The notes below the pieces were generated by a model. It was not told where the DNA came from. It saw only the letters and a program-made list of their open reading frames with translations, and searched no databases. Shown piece after piece: positions 43,985-52,829 of a stretch of DNA of 64,000 bases (the stretch's first letter is position 1; every line of letters starts with the position of its first letter). The position numbers and the translations under genes are program-made. Origin of the DNA: Candidatus Thioglobus sp. REDSEA-S12_B1. Its GTDB lineage: Bacteria > Pseudomonadota > Gammaproteobacteria > PS1 > Pseudothioglobaceae. Location: the NCBI GenBank assembly GCA_001628405.1, contig LURN01000011.1, positions 20,864 to 84,863 of the forward strand, in the 5' to 3' direction.

Positions 43985-45349
43985 ATGACTTCAAAAAGCC
44001 AATCAACGGTTTGGATTAAAAGTCCTATGGCCATCTTCGCAGAGAATGCTGAAGAGGGTATTGTTGTTCAAGATGAAAAAATTTTAGAATTGGTCGCTCG
44101 AGGTCAAAAACCTAAAAATCAAATTGATGAGGTTTATGACGCTGGTGACAGTGTGTTGTTGCCCGGTCTAATCAATACACATCATCATTTTTACCAGACG
44201 CTTACTAGGGCTTATCCAGAGGCATTAAATAAAGAGCTTTTTCCATGGCTTAAGAGTCTTTATAAGGTGTGGGCAAACATTCAGCCTGAAATGATTGCAG
44301 TTTCAACTGAACTAGCATTATCAGAGTTGCTATTGTCTGGCTGTACGACTGCAAGTGATCACCATTATCTTTTTCCAAGCCAGCTTGAAAATGCGATTGA
44401 TATTCAGGTCGATGAGGCTAAAAAATTAGGAATACGCGTTGTATTGACTAGAGGTTCAATGAGCCTTGGGGAGGATGATGGAGGACTACCCCCGCAGTCA
44501 GTTGTTCAAACCAAAGAGCAGATTCTATCTGATAGTGAGCGTCTGATTACAACCTATCATGACAGCAGTCAAGGCTCAATGACCCAAATTGCTCTTGCTC
44601 CATGCTCGCCTTTTTCAGTAACTACTGACCTCATGATAGAGACTGCTGAGCTTGCTGAACAGTACAATGTGAGACTTCACACTCACCTCGCTGAAACTAT
44701 AGATGAGGAAAATTTTTGTTTAGAGAAGTTTGGTTTGAGAACGGTTGACTACCTAGAGAGTGTGGGGTGGCTATCTAATCGGACTTGGCTCGCTCATGGC
44801 ATACACTTCAATAAAGAAGAAATACAAAAATTAGGTCAAGCGGGTGTTGGTATTTGCCATTGTCCAACCTCGAACATGATGCTGGCTTCTGGTATTTGCC
44901 ATAGCCTTGAACTTGAAGATGCTGGGTCTACTATTGGTCTTGGCGTGGATGGTTCTGCTTCGAATGATGGCTCTAATATGATTGCTGAATTAAGGCAAGC
45001 AATGTACTTGCAGCGCTTGCGTTACGGTGCATCAAAGATTACTCATCAAAAAGCCTACAATTGGGCTACCAAAGGTTCCGCTGCGCTTCTGGGAAGAAGC
45101 GATATTGGCGAGATTGCAGTAGGCAAACAGGCTGATCTAGCACTCTTTAAGCTTGATGAAATGAGATTTTCAGGTAGCCATGACTCTTTGGCAGCATTGC
45201 TGCTTTGTGGCGCACAAAAAGCAGACAGAGTCATGATTGCTGGAAACTGGAAGGTTGTTGATGGCCGGATTATTGATCAAGATGCATCTGAATTAATGAG
45301 TCGTCATAGCAATGCAGCCAAACTATTACGCCAGCTATCTAGCGTATAG
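43985..45349 (+). CDS. Amidohydrolase, probable 8-oxoguanine deaminase
   Basis: A 454-residue amidohydrolase-superfamily deaminase. Metal ligands are visible in PGLINTHHHFYQTLTRA, THLAET, AHGIHF and GVDGSASND, and the segment LAPCSPFSVT is typical of the 8-oxoguanine deaminase/hydroxyatrazine-hydrolase-like branch. Characterised members convert 8-oxoguanine to urate. The product would enter the PuuD-HiuH-UraD pathway encoded at the start of the window. It follows the second ABC operon by 48 bp and precedes umuDC. Other aminated heterocycles are possible substrates. Confidence 0.78.
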   Translation: MTSKSQSTVWIKSPMAIFAENAEEGIVVQDEKILELVARGQKPKNQIDEVYDAGDSVLLPGLINTHHHFYQTLTRAYPEALNKELFPWLKSLYKVWANIQPEMIAVSTELALSELLLSGCTTASDHHYLFPSQLENAIDIQVDEAKKLGIRVVLTRGSMSLGEDDGGLPPQSVVQTKEQILSDSERLITTYHDSSQGSMTQIALAPCSPFSVTTDLMIETAELAEQYNVRLHTHLAETIDEENFCLEKFGLRTVDYLESVGWLSNRTWLAHGIHFNKEEIQKLGQAGVGICHCPTSNMMLASGICHSLELEDAGSTIGLGVDGSASNDGSNMIAELRQAMYLQRLRYGASKITHQKAYNWATKGSAALLGRSDIGEIAVGKQADLALFKLDEMRFSGSHDSLAALLLCGAQKADRVMIAGNWKVVDGRIIDQDASELMSRHSNAAKLLRQLSSV

Positions 45350-45357
45350 TTTTTTTC

Positions 45358-45383
45358 TTAGAGCAGTCGTTGACTTGCTCTAA
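45358..45383. repeat. Perfect 8-bp inverted repeat after the deaminase gene
   Basis: TTAGAGCA (45358-45365) and TGCTCTAA (45376-45383) form a hairpin with a 10-nt loop. No T tract follows on the plus strand (a T run precedes it), so a simple intrinsic terminator is doubtful. It may slow transcription or be a protein site ahead of umuD. Confidence 0.5.
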
Positions 45384-45400
45384 AGACTTATTTATAATTT

Positions 45401-45431
45401 CAACTTGAATATTGTTACATAAATCAAGTTG
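45401..45431. promoter_or_regulatory. Perfect inverted repeat CAACTTGA-N15-TCAAGTTG before umuD, candidate operator
   Basis: The arms at 45401-45408 and 45424-45431 are perfect complements with a 15-bp spacer and end 3 bp before the umuD ATG. The inner TTGA...TCAA symmetry recalls the operator of UmuDAb-type repressors, as I remember it, rather than the CTG-N10-CAG LexA box, which I do not see. It could be an operator for LexA or for the UmuD product itself, or a hairpin covering the start. Confidence 0.5.
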
Positions 45432-45434
45432 AGT

Positions 45435-46016
45435 ATGAATACATCAAACCATGGAGGCGCCAGAAAGGGCGCTGGCCGTAAAAAAAACTCAGGTAGCTTT
45501 AAGGAAGAAACAAAAGTTATTAGAGTTCCTGTTAGTCTCGTCAATGCCATTAATCCTGTCATTGAGGTTTATAAATCTCAGGTTAAATCTGATGTCGAAG
45601 TTCTTGTAGCTAGTGACAATCCAACTCAACTATCGATTCCAATTTTTACTTCTAGAGTGCAGGCGGGCTTTCCCTCTCCGGCGGATGATCATTTGGAGGA
45701 TACGCTTGATTTGAATACGCATTTAATTCACCATAAGGAGGCTACATTTTTTGTAAAGGCTCAAGGTGATTCGATGATAGGGGCAGGCATTCAACAAGGA
45801 GATATTTTGATAGTTGACAAATCTTTAACTGCCAAAAGTGGAAAGATAGTGATCGCAGTTGTCGATGGCGAGTTTACTGTTAAACGTCTTCATAAGTACA
45901 AAGGAAACATAACTCTTAAGGCTGAAAACCCTGACTTTAAAGACATTAAGATTGGAGGTGATGACGAGCTGATTATATGGGGTGTTGTGACATCAGTAAT
46001 CCATCAGTATGACTAA
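45435..46016 (+). CDS. umuD: UmuD-like S24 peptidase with basic N-terminal extension
   Basis: A 193-residue protein. The C-terminal S24 domain has the self-cleavage site AG|FPSP (Ala77-Gly78), nucleophile Ser113 in GDSM and general base Lys150 in FTVKRL. Ordinary UmuD is about 139 residues and begins just before the cleavage site. Here about 55 extra residues precede it: a basic [11 protein letters not shown] motif (7-17), then a strand-helix segment (about 26-47, [19 protein letters not shown]) that could be a small DNA-binding unit. I use ATG 45435 rather than TTG 45429. It overlaps umuC by 8 bp. The role in SOS translesion synthesis is established for the family; a repressor role is inference. 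Confidence 0.88.
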   Translation: MNTSNHGGARKGAGRKKNSGSFKEETKVIRVPVSLVNAINPVIEVYKSQVKSDVEVLVASDNPTQLSIPIFTSRVQAGFPSPADDHLEDTLDLNTHLIHHKEATFFVKAQGDSMIGAGIQQGDILIVDKSLTAKSGKIVIAVVDGEFTVKRLHKYKGNITLKAENPDFKDIKIGGDDELIIWGVVTSVIHQYD

Positions 46017-47289
46017 TCGAACTAAGTTTGCATTAATCGACTGCAACAATTTTTACGCTTCCTGTGAAAGAGTATTTGAACCTAAACTAGAAGGAAGGCC
46101 CATCGTTGTTCTTTCTAATAATGATGGATGCATTATTGCGCGATCTAACGAAGCCAAAGCTCTAGGCATTAAAATGGGATCTCCCTTTTTTAAAGTCAAG
46201 GATTTAGTTGCCAAGAACGATGTTGTAGTCAAATCTTCAAACTACCCTTTGTATGGAGATATGTCTTCTAGGGTAATGAAAATTATTGGAGAATACTCAC
46301 CTGTCCAGGAAGTTTACTCTATCGATGAAAGCTTTTTAGATTTAGAAGGACTTCCATTTAACTTAATCAGCCATATGCAATCTCTAAGACAGCGAGTCAA
46401 AAGTTGGACAGGAATTCCAGTGTGCGTTGGTATTGGAAGCACTAAAGTTTTGGCAAAGCTCGCCAATCGTATTGCTAAAAAGTACCCAAGATTTGATGGC
46501 GTTTTCGATATAGATGAACTGCCTTATGAGAGGTATTGCAAGCTATTAAAGTCTGTTGAAGTAGGTGATTTATGGGGTGTAGGAAGACAAAGCGCTAAAA
46601 AACTTAATCGTATTGGAGTTTATACCAGCTATGATTTTTATCAATCTGACGTTGGTGTTATTGAAACCCTTCTGGGGGTTAATGGTAAAAGAATTCATCA
46701 AGAGCTTTACGGCAACTCATGCATTCCTATTGAGTCCATTCCTCCAATAAGAAAGCAGATCGTCTCTTCTCGCTCCTTTGGGTGTGATTTAAAAGACTTT
46801 GATGAGTTAAATCAAGCTCTCACTAACTTAACTAGAAAGGCCGTTAATAAGCTAAATAACCACAAGCTTTCAACGACAACTATTACTGTTTTTATTTATA
46901 CAAATCCACACAAGAAAGATAAGCCCTGTGTCCACTTATCCAAAACTATAGGGATGACAAGCGCCATTCAAGACCAGTCTCAAATTATTCCCTTAGTGTC
47001 AGAAGTATTAAGGCTAATTTATAAGCCTGGATACTCTTTTTATAAAGGGGGCTTAGTGCTTGGAAATTTAGCCAAAAATTACCAACAACAAGACCTCTTT
47101 TCAATAAATCAAAATAGTCCAGCTCAGGTGATAGAGCGTAAAAAATCTAACATGATAAGAAGTGTCAATAGTAAATTTAATGAGTCAATCAAATATGCTA
47201 GCGAACTGGGCAATAACAAATGGCTTCCAAGGGCTGATTTTAAGTCAAATAGATATACAACAAGTTGGAATGAACTATTGCTGATTTAA
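46009..47289 (+). CDS. umuC: DNA polymerase V catalytic subunit UmuC
   Basis: A 426-residue Y-family polymerase of full UmuC length. [19 protein letters not shown] at the N-terminus carries the first catalytic Asp, [11 protein letters not shown] follows, and [12 protein letters not shown] holds the second acidic pair. The helix-hairpin-helix region ([14 protein letters not shown]), the little-finger domain and the UmuC-specific C-terminal DUF4113-like tail ([13 protein letters not shown]) are all present. It pairs with the preceding umuD. No prophage or plasmid genes are adjacent. Confidence 0.95.
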   Translation: MTNRTKFALIDCNNFYASCERVFEPKLEGRPIVVLSNNDGCIIARSNEAKALGIKMGSPFFKVKDLVAKNDVVVKSSNYPLYGDMSSRVMKIIGEYSPVQEVYSIDESFLDLEGLPFNLISHMQSLRQRVKSWTGIPVCVGIGSTKVLAKLANRIAKKYPRFDGVFDIDELPYERYCKLLKSVEVGDLWGVGRQSAKKLNRIGVYTSYDFYQSDVGVIETLLGVNGKRIHQELYGNSCIPIESIPPIRKQIVSSRSFGCDLKDFDELNQALTNLTRKAVNKLNNHKLSTTTITVFIYTNPHKKDKPCVHLSKTIGMTSAIQDQSQIIPLVSEVLRLIYKPGYSFYKGGLVLGNLAKNYQQQDLFSINQNSPAQVIERKKSNMIRSVNSKFNESIKYASELGNNKWLPRADFKSNRYTTSWNELLLI

Positions 47290-47408
47290 GTCAAAATTAG
47301 CCATTAGTAAATTTGAGAAATAGGGTCATTTTTATTGGGAAAATTGCATAAATATTTTCATAGTCTATAATAAATTCTTTTTTTACTGGACTATTTAGTT
47401 TAATCGTA

Positions 47409-47927
47409 TTGGATATTGGACTACCAGGAATAGATGGTCTTGAGGTATGTAAGAGGGTGCGTCAAAACTCAAATATACCTATCATTATGCTGACTGCTGC
47501 CAGTGATGACCTTGATCGAATATTAGGTTTGGAGTTGGGCTCTGATGACTACATGGGGAAGCCGTTTAACCCTAGAGAACTTCTTGCAAGAGTTAAAGCG
47601 CTATTGAGGCGCTCTGAAGTAAAAGAAGAGGATGTGGACAATAACATAGTGATGAACTATGCTGCTAGAAGTGCATTCATAGGTGGCCAAGAGTTAGAGT
47701 TAACTGGAACAGAATTTGATCTACTCAGTGTTTTTCATAAACAAATTGGAACAGTTCTGAGTAGAGATGAGATTGGAGAGTTGCTCCATGGAAGAAAAGT
47801 GGATCCTCTAGACCGCTCAATTGATACAATCGTAAGCAGATTAAGGCATAAGCTGAGTGGTCATTTTGATGGTGAAATTATTCAAAGTGTTAGAGGTAAG
47901 GGTTACGTTCTCCTTTTAAAAAATTGA
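47409..47927 (+). pseudogene. 5'-truncated OmpR-family response regulator
   Basis: A 172-codon reading frame that begins in the middle of a receiver domain, at the phosphorylation-site strand (VLDIGLPGIDG). It continues through TAASD, the conserved Lys in GKPFNP and an intact winged-helix output domain (about 80-170, ending SVRGKGYVLLL). About 50 residues that carry the acidic pocket and first strand are missing. The frame upstream reaches a stop at 47361-47363, no good start codon exists (TTG 47409 at best), and the 111 bp back to umuC do not encode the missing part in another frame. It is probably inactive by deletion, although the kinase gene after it is intact. Confidence 0.75.
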
Positions 47928-49426
47928 AATCTAGTCAATCTATTTTTAACTTCATAACGCCTAAGACAGTCATTGGAAGGATGACTTCGGTTCTTTTCAT
48001 TGGTATTCTTGTTGCTCAAGTATTAGGAACCTGGCTCTGGGTTGAGCAATTAAAATCATCTGAGAAGGCACGCGTTACAAATATATCAAAAGAACTGGGC
48101 TCTTATATCGCTCAAGCAGTTGGATTCTTTGAAAAATTACCTAGTCAATATCGTGAGGAAACTCTCAGCCAGCTTCGTCAAAATGGAGGTACTTTTTTAG
48201 ATTTTGGTGCAGAATTTTTTGTTACATCAAATAATGAATATGTTGATTTATCTGAAATAGCTAACACCGAGTTTTCAATACTCTTTCGTGAAAATTTAGA
48301 AATGTCCTTGAGTTCTCAAATTGGTCAAGTCGATGATTTGAAAATTAAGTTTGTAAAATTTAATGATGCTAAAACAATGATTCCTAATTCACCAAGTGAG
48401 GGACTTACAAATAATCAAGTATTAGCTTCACTACCTCCAATTTGGAAAAGCCTTGGCCTGGTAGCTCCTAGTACCGATAATCCTATTGTAATTATTCAAT
48501 TTAGATTGGCAAATCAGAACGATTGGATGTACTTAGCATCGATTATTCCAAAGGGAGAGCTTTTACTGAGTTTTGATTGGGTAAATGGAGAACGTATTTT
48601 TACTTCAATTCTTGTATCAATAACAATGCTTCTTATTACATTCTTATTTGTTCGGTGGTTGGTTTCTCCTCTTCAATTATTAGCAAAACAGGCAGATTTA
48701 TTAGGTAAAGGCAGGTTTCCAAGGCAACTTGAAGAAAAAGGCTCTAAAGAGATTATTGCGACAATACGGGCATTTAACTCGATGGCACGGAGAATTAAAA
48801 AGTTTATTGCTGATAGAGAGCGCTCATTTGCAGCAATTTCGCATGACTTAAGAACTCCATTAACTAGAGCAAGGCTTAGAGTAGAAGGAATTGAGGATGA
48901 AGAAATTAAAGAGGATTTAATAGAAGATCTTGAATATCTAGAAACTATGGTAAAGAGCAGCTTACAAACTATGACTGATGGCATTGAGCATGAAAATACA
49001 ACCGAAGTAGAGTTAACAAAAATACTCAAGACGATTTTAAAACAAGAAGAGATTTTGGGTCTACCTATTAAAATGAATATAACTAAGGAAATAAAATTAA
49101 GAGGGCGAGCTATTGCACTTGAACGATTATTCTCAAATTTAATTAATAATGCTCTAATTTATGGTGGAGAAGTAGAAGTGAGTGGAGTGCAAAAAGGTAA
49201 TGGAATCTTTATTCAAATTAAAGACAGAGGGCCTGGTTTATCTGATGCGGATAAAGAGAATGTTTTTAAACCGTACTATAGGCTAGAGAATAAATTAAGT
49301 GACTCTCACTCTGGCTTAGGTATGGGTATTGCTAGAAATATTGCAAATATCCATGGAGGCGAGTTAGAGCTTAAAGATCGAGCTGGCGGTGGATTAATTG
49401 CTGAAGTTTACTTTCCAGTCCAATGA
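47924..49426 (+). CDS. Membrane sensor histidine kinase (EnvZ-like layout)
   Basis: A 500-residue kinase starting at TTG, overlapping the truncated regulator by 4 bp. Its order is: helix 1 (about 20-37), periplasmic sensor region (about 40-210), helix 2 (about 225-245), HAMP, HisKA with ISHDLRTPLTRAR (phospho-His in SHDLRTP) and a HATPase domain with NLINNALIYGG, DRGPGL and SGLGMGIA. All catalytic boxes are present. Its cognate regulator is the broken gene before it, so it is either orphaned or signals to another regulator. The downstream sugar epimerase gene overlaps by 4 bp. Confidence 0.88.
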   Translation: MKSSQSIFNFITPKTVIGRMTSVLFIGILVAQVLGTWLWVEQLKSSEKARVTNISKELGSYIAQAVGFFEKLPSQYREETLSQLRQNGGTFLDFGAEFFVTSNNEYVDLSEIANTEFSILFRENLEMSLSSQIGQVDDLKIKFVKFNDAKTMIPNSPSEGLTNNQVLASLPPIWKSLGLVAPSTDNPIVIIQFRLANQNDWMYLASIIPKGELLLSFDWVNGERIFTSILVSITMLLITFLFVRWLVSPLQLLAKQADLLGKGRFPRQLEEKGSKEIIATIRAFNSMARRIKKFIADRERSFAAISHDLRTPLTRARLRVEGIEDEEIKEDLIEDLEYLETMVKSSLQTMTDGIEHENTTEVELTKILKTILKQEEILGLPIKMNITKEIKLRGRAIALERLFSNLINNALIYGGEVEVSGVQKGNGIFIQIKDRGPGLSDADKENVFKPYYRLENKLSDSHSGLGMGIARNIANIHGGELELKDRAGGGLIAEVYFPVQ

Positions 49427-50613
49427 ATCCAAAAATCGAGCCAAAATTTAAAGATAGAGATTTTTTAATTGATCACATTCAATCTATTATGGATTTTTAT
49501 CATCCATGCTGTATTGATGTTGACAATGGTGGTTTCTATCAACACTTTAAAGATGATGGAGTTATTTACGATTCAAAAACTAAACATTTAGTAAGTAGTA
49601 CCCGCTTTATATTCAATTATTCAATGGCATCAAGCAATCTCAAAAATGATGAGTACTTTAATCTTGTCAAGCATGGCGTAGACTATCTGAGAGATTTCCA
49701 TTTTAATAAAGTGACTGGGGGTTATTCATGGATTCTAGAAAATAATCAAGTCAAGGATTCAACGAACTACTGTTATGGGTTTGCATTCGTCTTACTTGCC
49801 TACTCTGTAGCGTTTAAAGCTGGCTTAGTAGTAGCTAAGGAGTATATTGAAGAGACTTTTAAAAAGATGGATGAGTATTTCTGGGAAGAGGAGTTTGGTC
49901 TTTATTCAGATGAAATTAGTGCTGACTGGAGTACTGTTTCAAAATATCGAGGACAGAATGCAAATATGCACTCCTGTGAAGCCTTAATAGCAGCCTATGA
50001 GGTAACAAATGAAAAAAAGTATCTTGATAGAGCATTAATTATTGCAGATAATATTTGTAATCGACAGGCCAAACAGGCCGATGGATTGATTTGGGAGCAT
50101 TACGATTCAAATTGGAAGGTTGATTGGTCTTTCAATAAAGATAAGCCAGATGACTTATTTAGACCGTGGGGTTTTCAAGTAGGGCATCATACAGAGTGGT
50201 CAAAACTGCTATTGATTCTAGAGAAACATACAAATCAAAAGTGGCTACTTCCTAGGGCAATAGAACTCTTCGAAGAGGCAGTTAAAATGGGCTGGGATGA
50301 AAAAAATGAAGGGTTATTTTATGGCTTTGCTCCAAATGGAGAAGTTTGCGATAAAGATAAGTATTTTTGGGTTCAGGCTGAGTCATTTGCAGCTGCAGCT
50401 TTATTGGCTAAACGCACAAAAGATAATCAATATTGGTATTGGTATCAAAGAATTTGGCGATTTAGCTGGAAGTACATGATTGATCACCATTACGGCGCTT
50501 GGTTTAGGATTCTAGATTCAAGCAATAACAGATATGACAATCTTAAGAGTCCAGCAGGAAAAACTGATTACCACACTATGGGTGCATGCTATGAGGTCTT
50601 AAATGTCCTTTAA
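49423..50613 (+). CDS. AGE-family sugar epimerase/isomerase (N-acylglucosamine 2-epimerase superfamily)
   Basis: A 396-residue alpha6/alpha6-barrel protein with family motifs RGQNANMHSCEAL (about 175-187), WGFQVGHHTEW (about 248-258) and DYHTMGACYEVL at the C-terminus. The superfamily contains mannose isomerase, cellobiose epimerase, GlcNAc 2-epimerase and YihS, the sulfoquinovose isomerase. Catalytic His residues in NMH and GHH are kept. It could supply an aldose-ketose isomerisation for one of the sugar pathways in this window, but it is transcribed with a sensor kinase and is 10 kb away from them. The substrate is unknown. Confidence 0.82.
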   Translation: MNPKIEPKFKDRDFLIDHIQSIMDFYHPCCIDVDNGGFYQHFKDDGVIYDSKTKHLVSSTRFIFNYSMASSNLKNDEYFNLVKHGVDYLRDFHFNKVTGGYSWILENNQVKDSTNYCYGFAFVLLAYSVAFKAGLVVAKEYIEETFKKMDEYFWEEEFGLYSDEISADWSTVSKYRGQNANMHSCEALIAAYEVTNEKKYLDRALIIADNICNRQAKQADGLIWEHYDSNWKVDWSFNKDKPDDLFRPWGFQVGHHTEWSKLLLILEKHTNQKWLLPRAIELFEEAVKMGWDEKNEGLFYGFAPNGEVCDKDKYFWVQAESFAAAALLAKRTKDNQYWYWYQRIWRFSWKYMIDHHYGAWFRILDSSNNRYDNLKSPAGKTDYHTMGACYEVLNVL

Positions 50614-51995
50614 GAGCCAGACTTAAAAATTGGAATCTGAATATTTAACGAAGTCCCTTTTTCATTTGAGGTCAATATTAAGTTTCCATCATGAAGCTCT
50701 ATAACTGTTTTTGCTATTGGCAACCCGAGTCCGCTTCCATAACTATTTAATTCTGAATCATGAAAAAATCTATCAAAGACTTTTGGAATTAGCTCCGGCT
50801 TGATTCCTTTTCCATCATCACTAATTATAAGTTCAGCGACATCATTTTTTTCTTTTAAGCTAACGATAATTGAGCCACCATTAGTGCTGCCATACAATAG
50901 TGCATTATCAATTATGTTATCAATGGCCTCACTCAAAAATGTTTCGCTTCCTTGAACGAATAATTGTTCCTTTTTTGAGTCAAGTGAGAGGCTTACACTC
51001 TGTTTATCAGCTCTCAGAGCAAATTTTGTTAATACCTCTTGAGTAAGTTTTACAAGATCAATTTTTTTGAACTCAGATTTGATTGATCTTTGAGATACAT
51101 GTTCCATGGATAGTAATTGTTGAGTCAACCTTGAGGTTTTTTTGGCTGCTTCAGCAACATCTTTGACTCTGGATCTCATACTTTTGAGGTCTTTAGAGCG
51201 CTCAGCTGCCTCAGCCTGGCTCTGAATTCCAGCAATTGGATTTCTTAACTGGTGTGCTGCGTTTGCAATAAAATCATCTTTTTCAGTAAATGCTTTTCTA
51301 AGCTGAGAAAATAAATTATTCATTGAGCTTAATAGACTGGAGACTTCCCTTGGAACGGTTCGCTTGATCTCTCTAATGTCGTCAGCAGACCTTTTTCTAA
51401 TAGCAGCTTGAAGCTCCAGGAGTGGTTTGAGTCCAAACTGAACCCCGAACCAAACACACAACCCTGTTGAAAGTAGCATAATCATCATGGTTACGAATGC
51501 ATCACTAGCGAGCTCAAGAAGAAGTTGTCTCTGACCTAGTCTCGTTTGCCAAACATAAATATTAACCCATCCCGGAATTTCTTTTGAAGAGATGAACTCT
51601 CTTGAAAAAATAACCCTTACATCTTGATCTCTATAAATGGAGTCATAAAAAATAGGCTGATAAGGTTTAATTTCAGATTCTTTAGGTAATAGAGGAGGGT
51701 TCGAGTATCCTACAAAAAGAGTGTTGGTTTCGTCCTTAACTTGATAAAAGATTTGATCATTTAATGAATCAGTCAGAGTTTCCAAAAGTTGTTCAGTTAA
51801 TAGATCGCCGTCTCTTAATACAGCGTCTCTCATAATGACCTGAGAAATTGTATGCAAAAGGTTGTCATAGATCTCTTGTGACTTTTTCTGAGAGTCAAAG
51901 TAAAGTGCGACTGTACCTATTGAGACAATAATCAATAGTGGAATAATGATTACAAAAAGAAGTCTACTTCTTAACGATAAAACTTTATTCTGCAT
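50610..51995 (-). CDS. tctE: TctE-like sensor histidine kinase
   Basis: A 461-residue kinase with two membrane helices (about 13-30 and 165-190), a periplasmic 2CSK_N-type sensor between them, HisKA with ANAAHQLRNPIAGIQSQAEA (phospho-His in AHQLRNP) and HATPase motifs IIDNALLYG, DDGKGI and SGLGLPIA. The AHQLRTP-like H box is typical of the TctE group. It is transcribed with tctD and divergently from a TctCBA transporter, the usual arrangement for tricarboxylate or other organic-acid sensing. It converges with, and overlaps by 4 bp, the AGE gene. Confidence 0.88.
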   Translation of the reverse strand: MQNKVLSLRSRLLFVIIIPLLIIVSIGTVALYFDSQKKSQEIYDNLLHTISQVIMRDAVLRDGDLLTEQLLETLTDSLNDQIFYQVKDETNTLFVGYSNPPLLPKESEIKPYQPIFYDSIYRDQDVRVIFSREFISSKEIPGWVNIYVWQTRLGQRQLLLELASDAFVTMMIMLLSTGLCVWFGVQFGLKPLLELQAAIRKRSADDIREIKRTVPREVSSLLSSMNNLFSQLRKAFTEKDDFIANAAHQLRNPIAGIQSQAEAAERSKDLKSMRSRVKDVAEAAKKTSRLTQQLLSMEHVSQRSIKSEFKKIDLVKLTQEVLTKFALRADKQSVSLSLDSKKEQLFVQGSETFLSEAIDNIIDNALLYGSTNGGSIIVSLKEKNDVAELIISDDGKGIKPELIPKVFDRFFHDSELNSYGSGLGLPIAKTVIELHDGNLILTSNEKGTSLNIQIPIFKSGS

Positions 51996-52000
51996 TATTC

Positions 52001-52666
52001 TTAAGAATCATCCATCATGTATCCAATACCTCTAGCGGTTGTAATTTTAATGTTGTATATAGAAAGTATTTTTCTTAAGCGAGATATACTAATTTCAATT
52101 GCATTAGTATTTATATCGGCTCCAACGCCATACTGGGTGTCAACAAGTTGTGATTTAGAGATATATTGACCTTTCTTATTTAACAGGATTTCAAATAAAG
52201 TGAGCTCTCTTCTGTTGATTGACAACTCATTATCTTGATAGTAAATTCTTCGAGAGTTTCTGTCAAATTCAATTTTTCCTATTTTCTCTTTAGGTGCAAG
52301 AATAGGATTAATTCTTCTTGAAAGAGCTCTTATTCGTGCTTCTAATTCATCCATCTTAAAGGGCTTAACTAAATAGTCGTCAGCTCCAGCATCGAGCCCA
52401 ATAACTCGATCTCTTGTTGCCCCTCGAGCAGTAAGAATAATCACTGGAAAGGCTTGTTTCCGACTCCTTAAATTCTTTGTTAGGGTAACCCCATCCATTC
52501 CAGGAAGATTAATATCAATGATAGCAAGATCAGCACCTTCATGGTGAATATGCTGGTCAGCAAGACTGCCATCAGAGAAATAATCAACTGAATGACCTTC
52601 ATCTGAAAGAACCTTTTGGATTCCTTGAGCAAGCATTTGATTATCTTCTACCAGTACAATTCTCAT
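52001..52666 (-). CDS. tctD: TctD-like response regulator
   Basis: A 221-residue OmpR-family regulator: receiver with acidic pair in VLVEDN, phospho-Asp in IIDINLPGMDG, Thr in LTARG and Lys in VKPFKMDE, then a winged-helix DNA-binding domain ending KITTARGIGYMMD. I start at ATG 52666, where the receiver begins; the open frame runs back to 52849 but those codons are AT-rich and overlap the tctC leader. It is probably an activator of the divergent transporter operon through sites within 52667-52829. The gene lies 5 bp before tctE. Confidence 0.9.
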   Translation of the reverse strand: MRIVLVEDNQMLAQGIQKVLSDEGHSVDYFSDGSLADQHIHHEGADLAIIDINLPGMDGVTLTKNLRSRKQAFPVIILTARGATRDRVIGLDAGADDYLVKPFKMDELEARIRALSRRINPILAPKEKIGKIEFDRNSRRIYYQDNELSINRRELTLFEILLNKKGQYISKSQLVDTQYGVGADINTNAIEISISRLRKILSIYNIKITTARGIGYMMDDS

Positions 52667-52829
52667 AATTAGGATTACCTCATCAAAAAAAAGTATAAAT
52701 GAATTTAAATAATCTTTTATAGGGATTTCTTCTCTCGACAGCTTTCTGAAAGCTAAAAAATCTATTATTGATTCAATAAAATGATTTATTTTTCTAAAAT
52801 AGTTTGTTTCTGTATAAGATTGATAATTA

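Noticed and set aside
45358..45383. Intrinsic terminator after the deaminase gene
   Set aside because: The hairpin is perfect but has no following T tract on either strand in the right orientation, so I list it only as a repeat.
45435..47289. Plasmid- or phage-borne umuDC
   Set aside because: No integrase, transposase, repeats or phage genes are nearby, and base composition looks like the surroundings.
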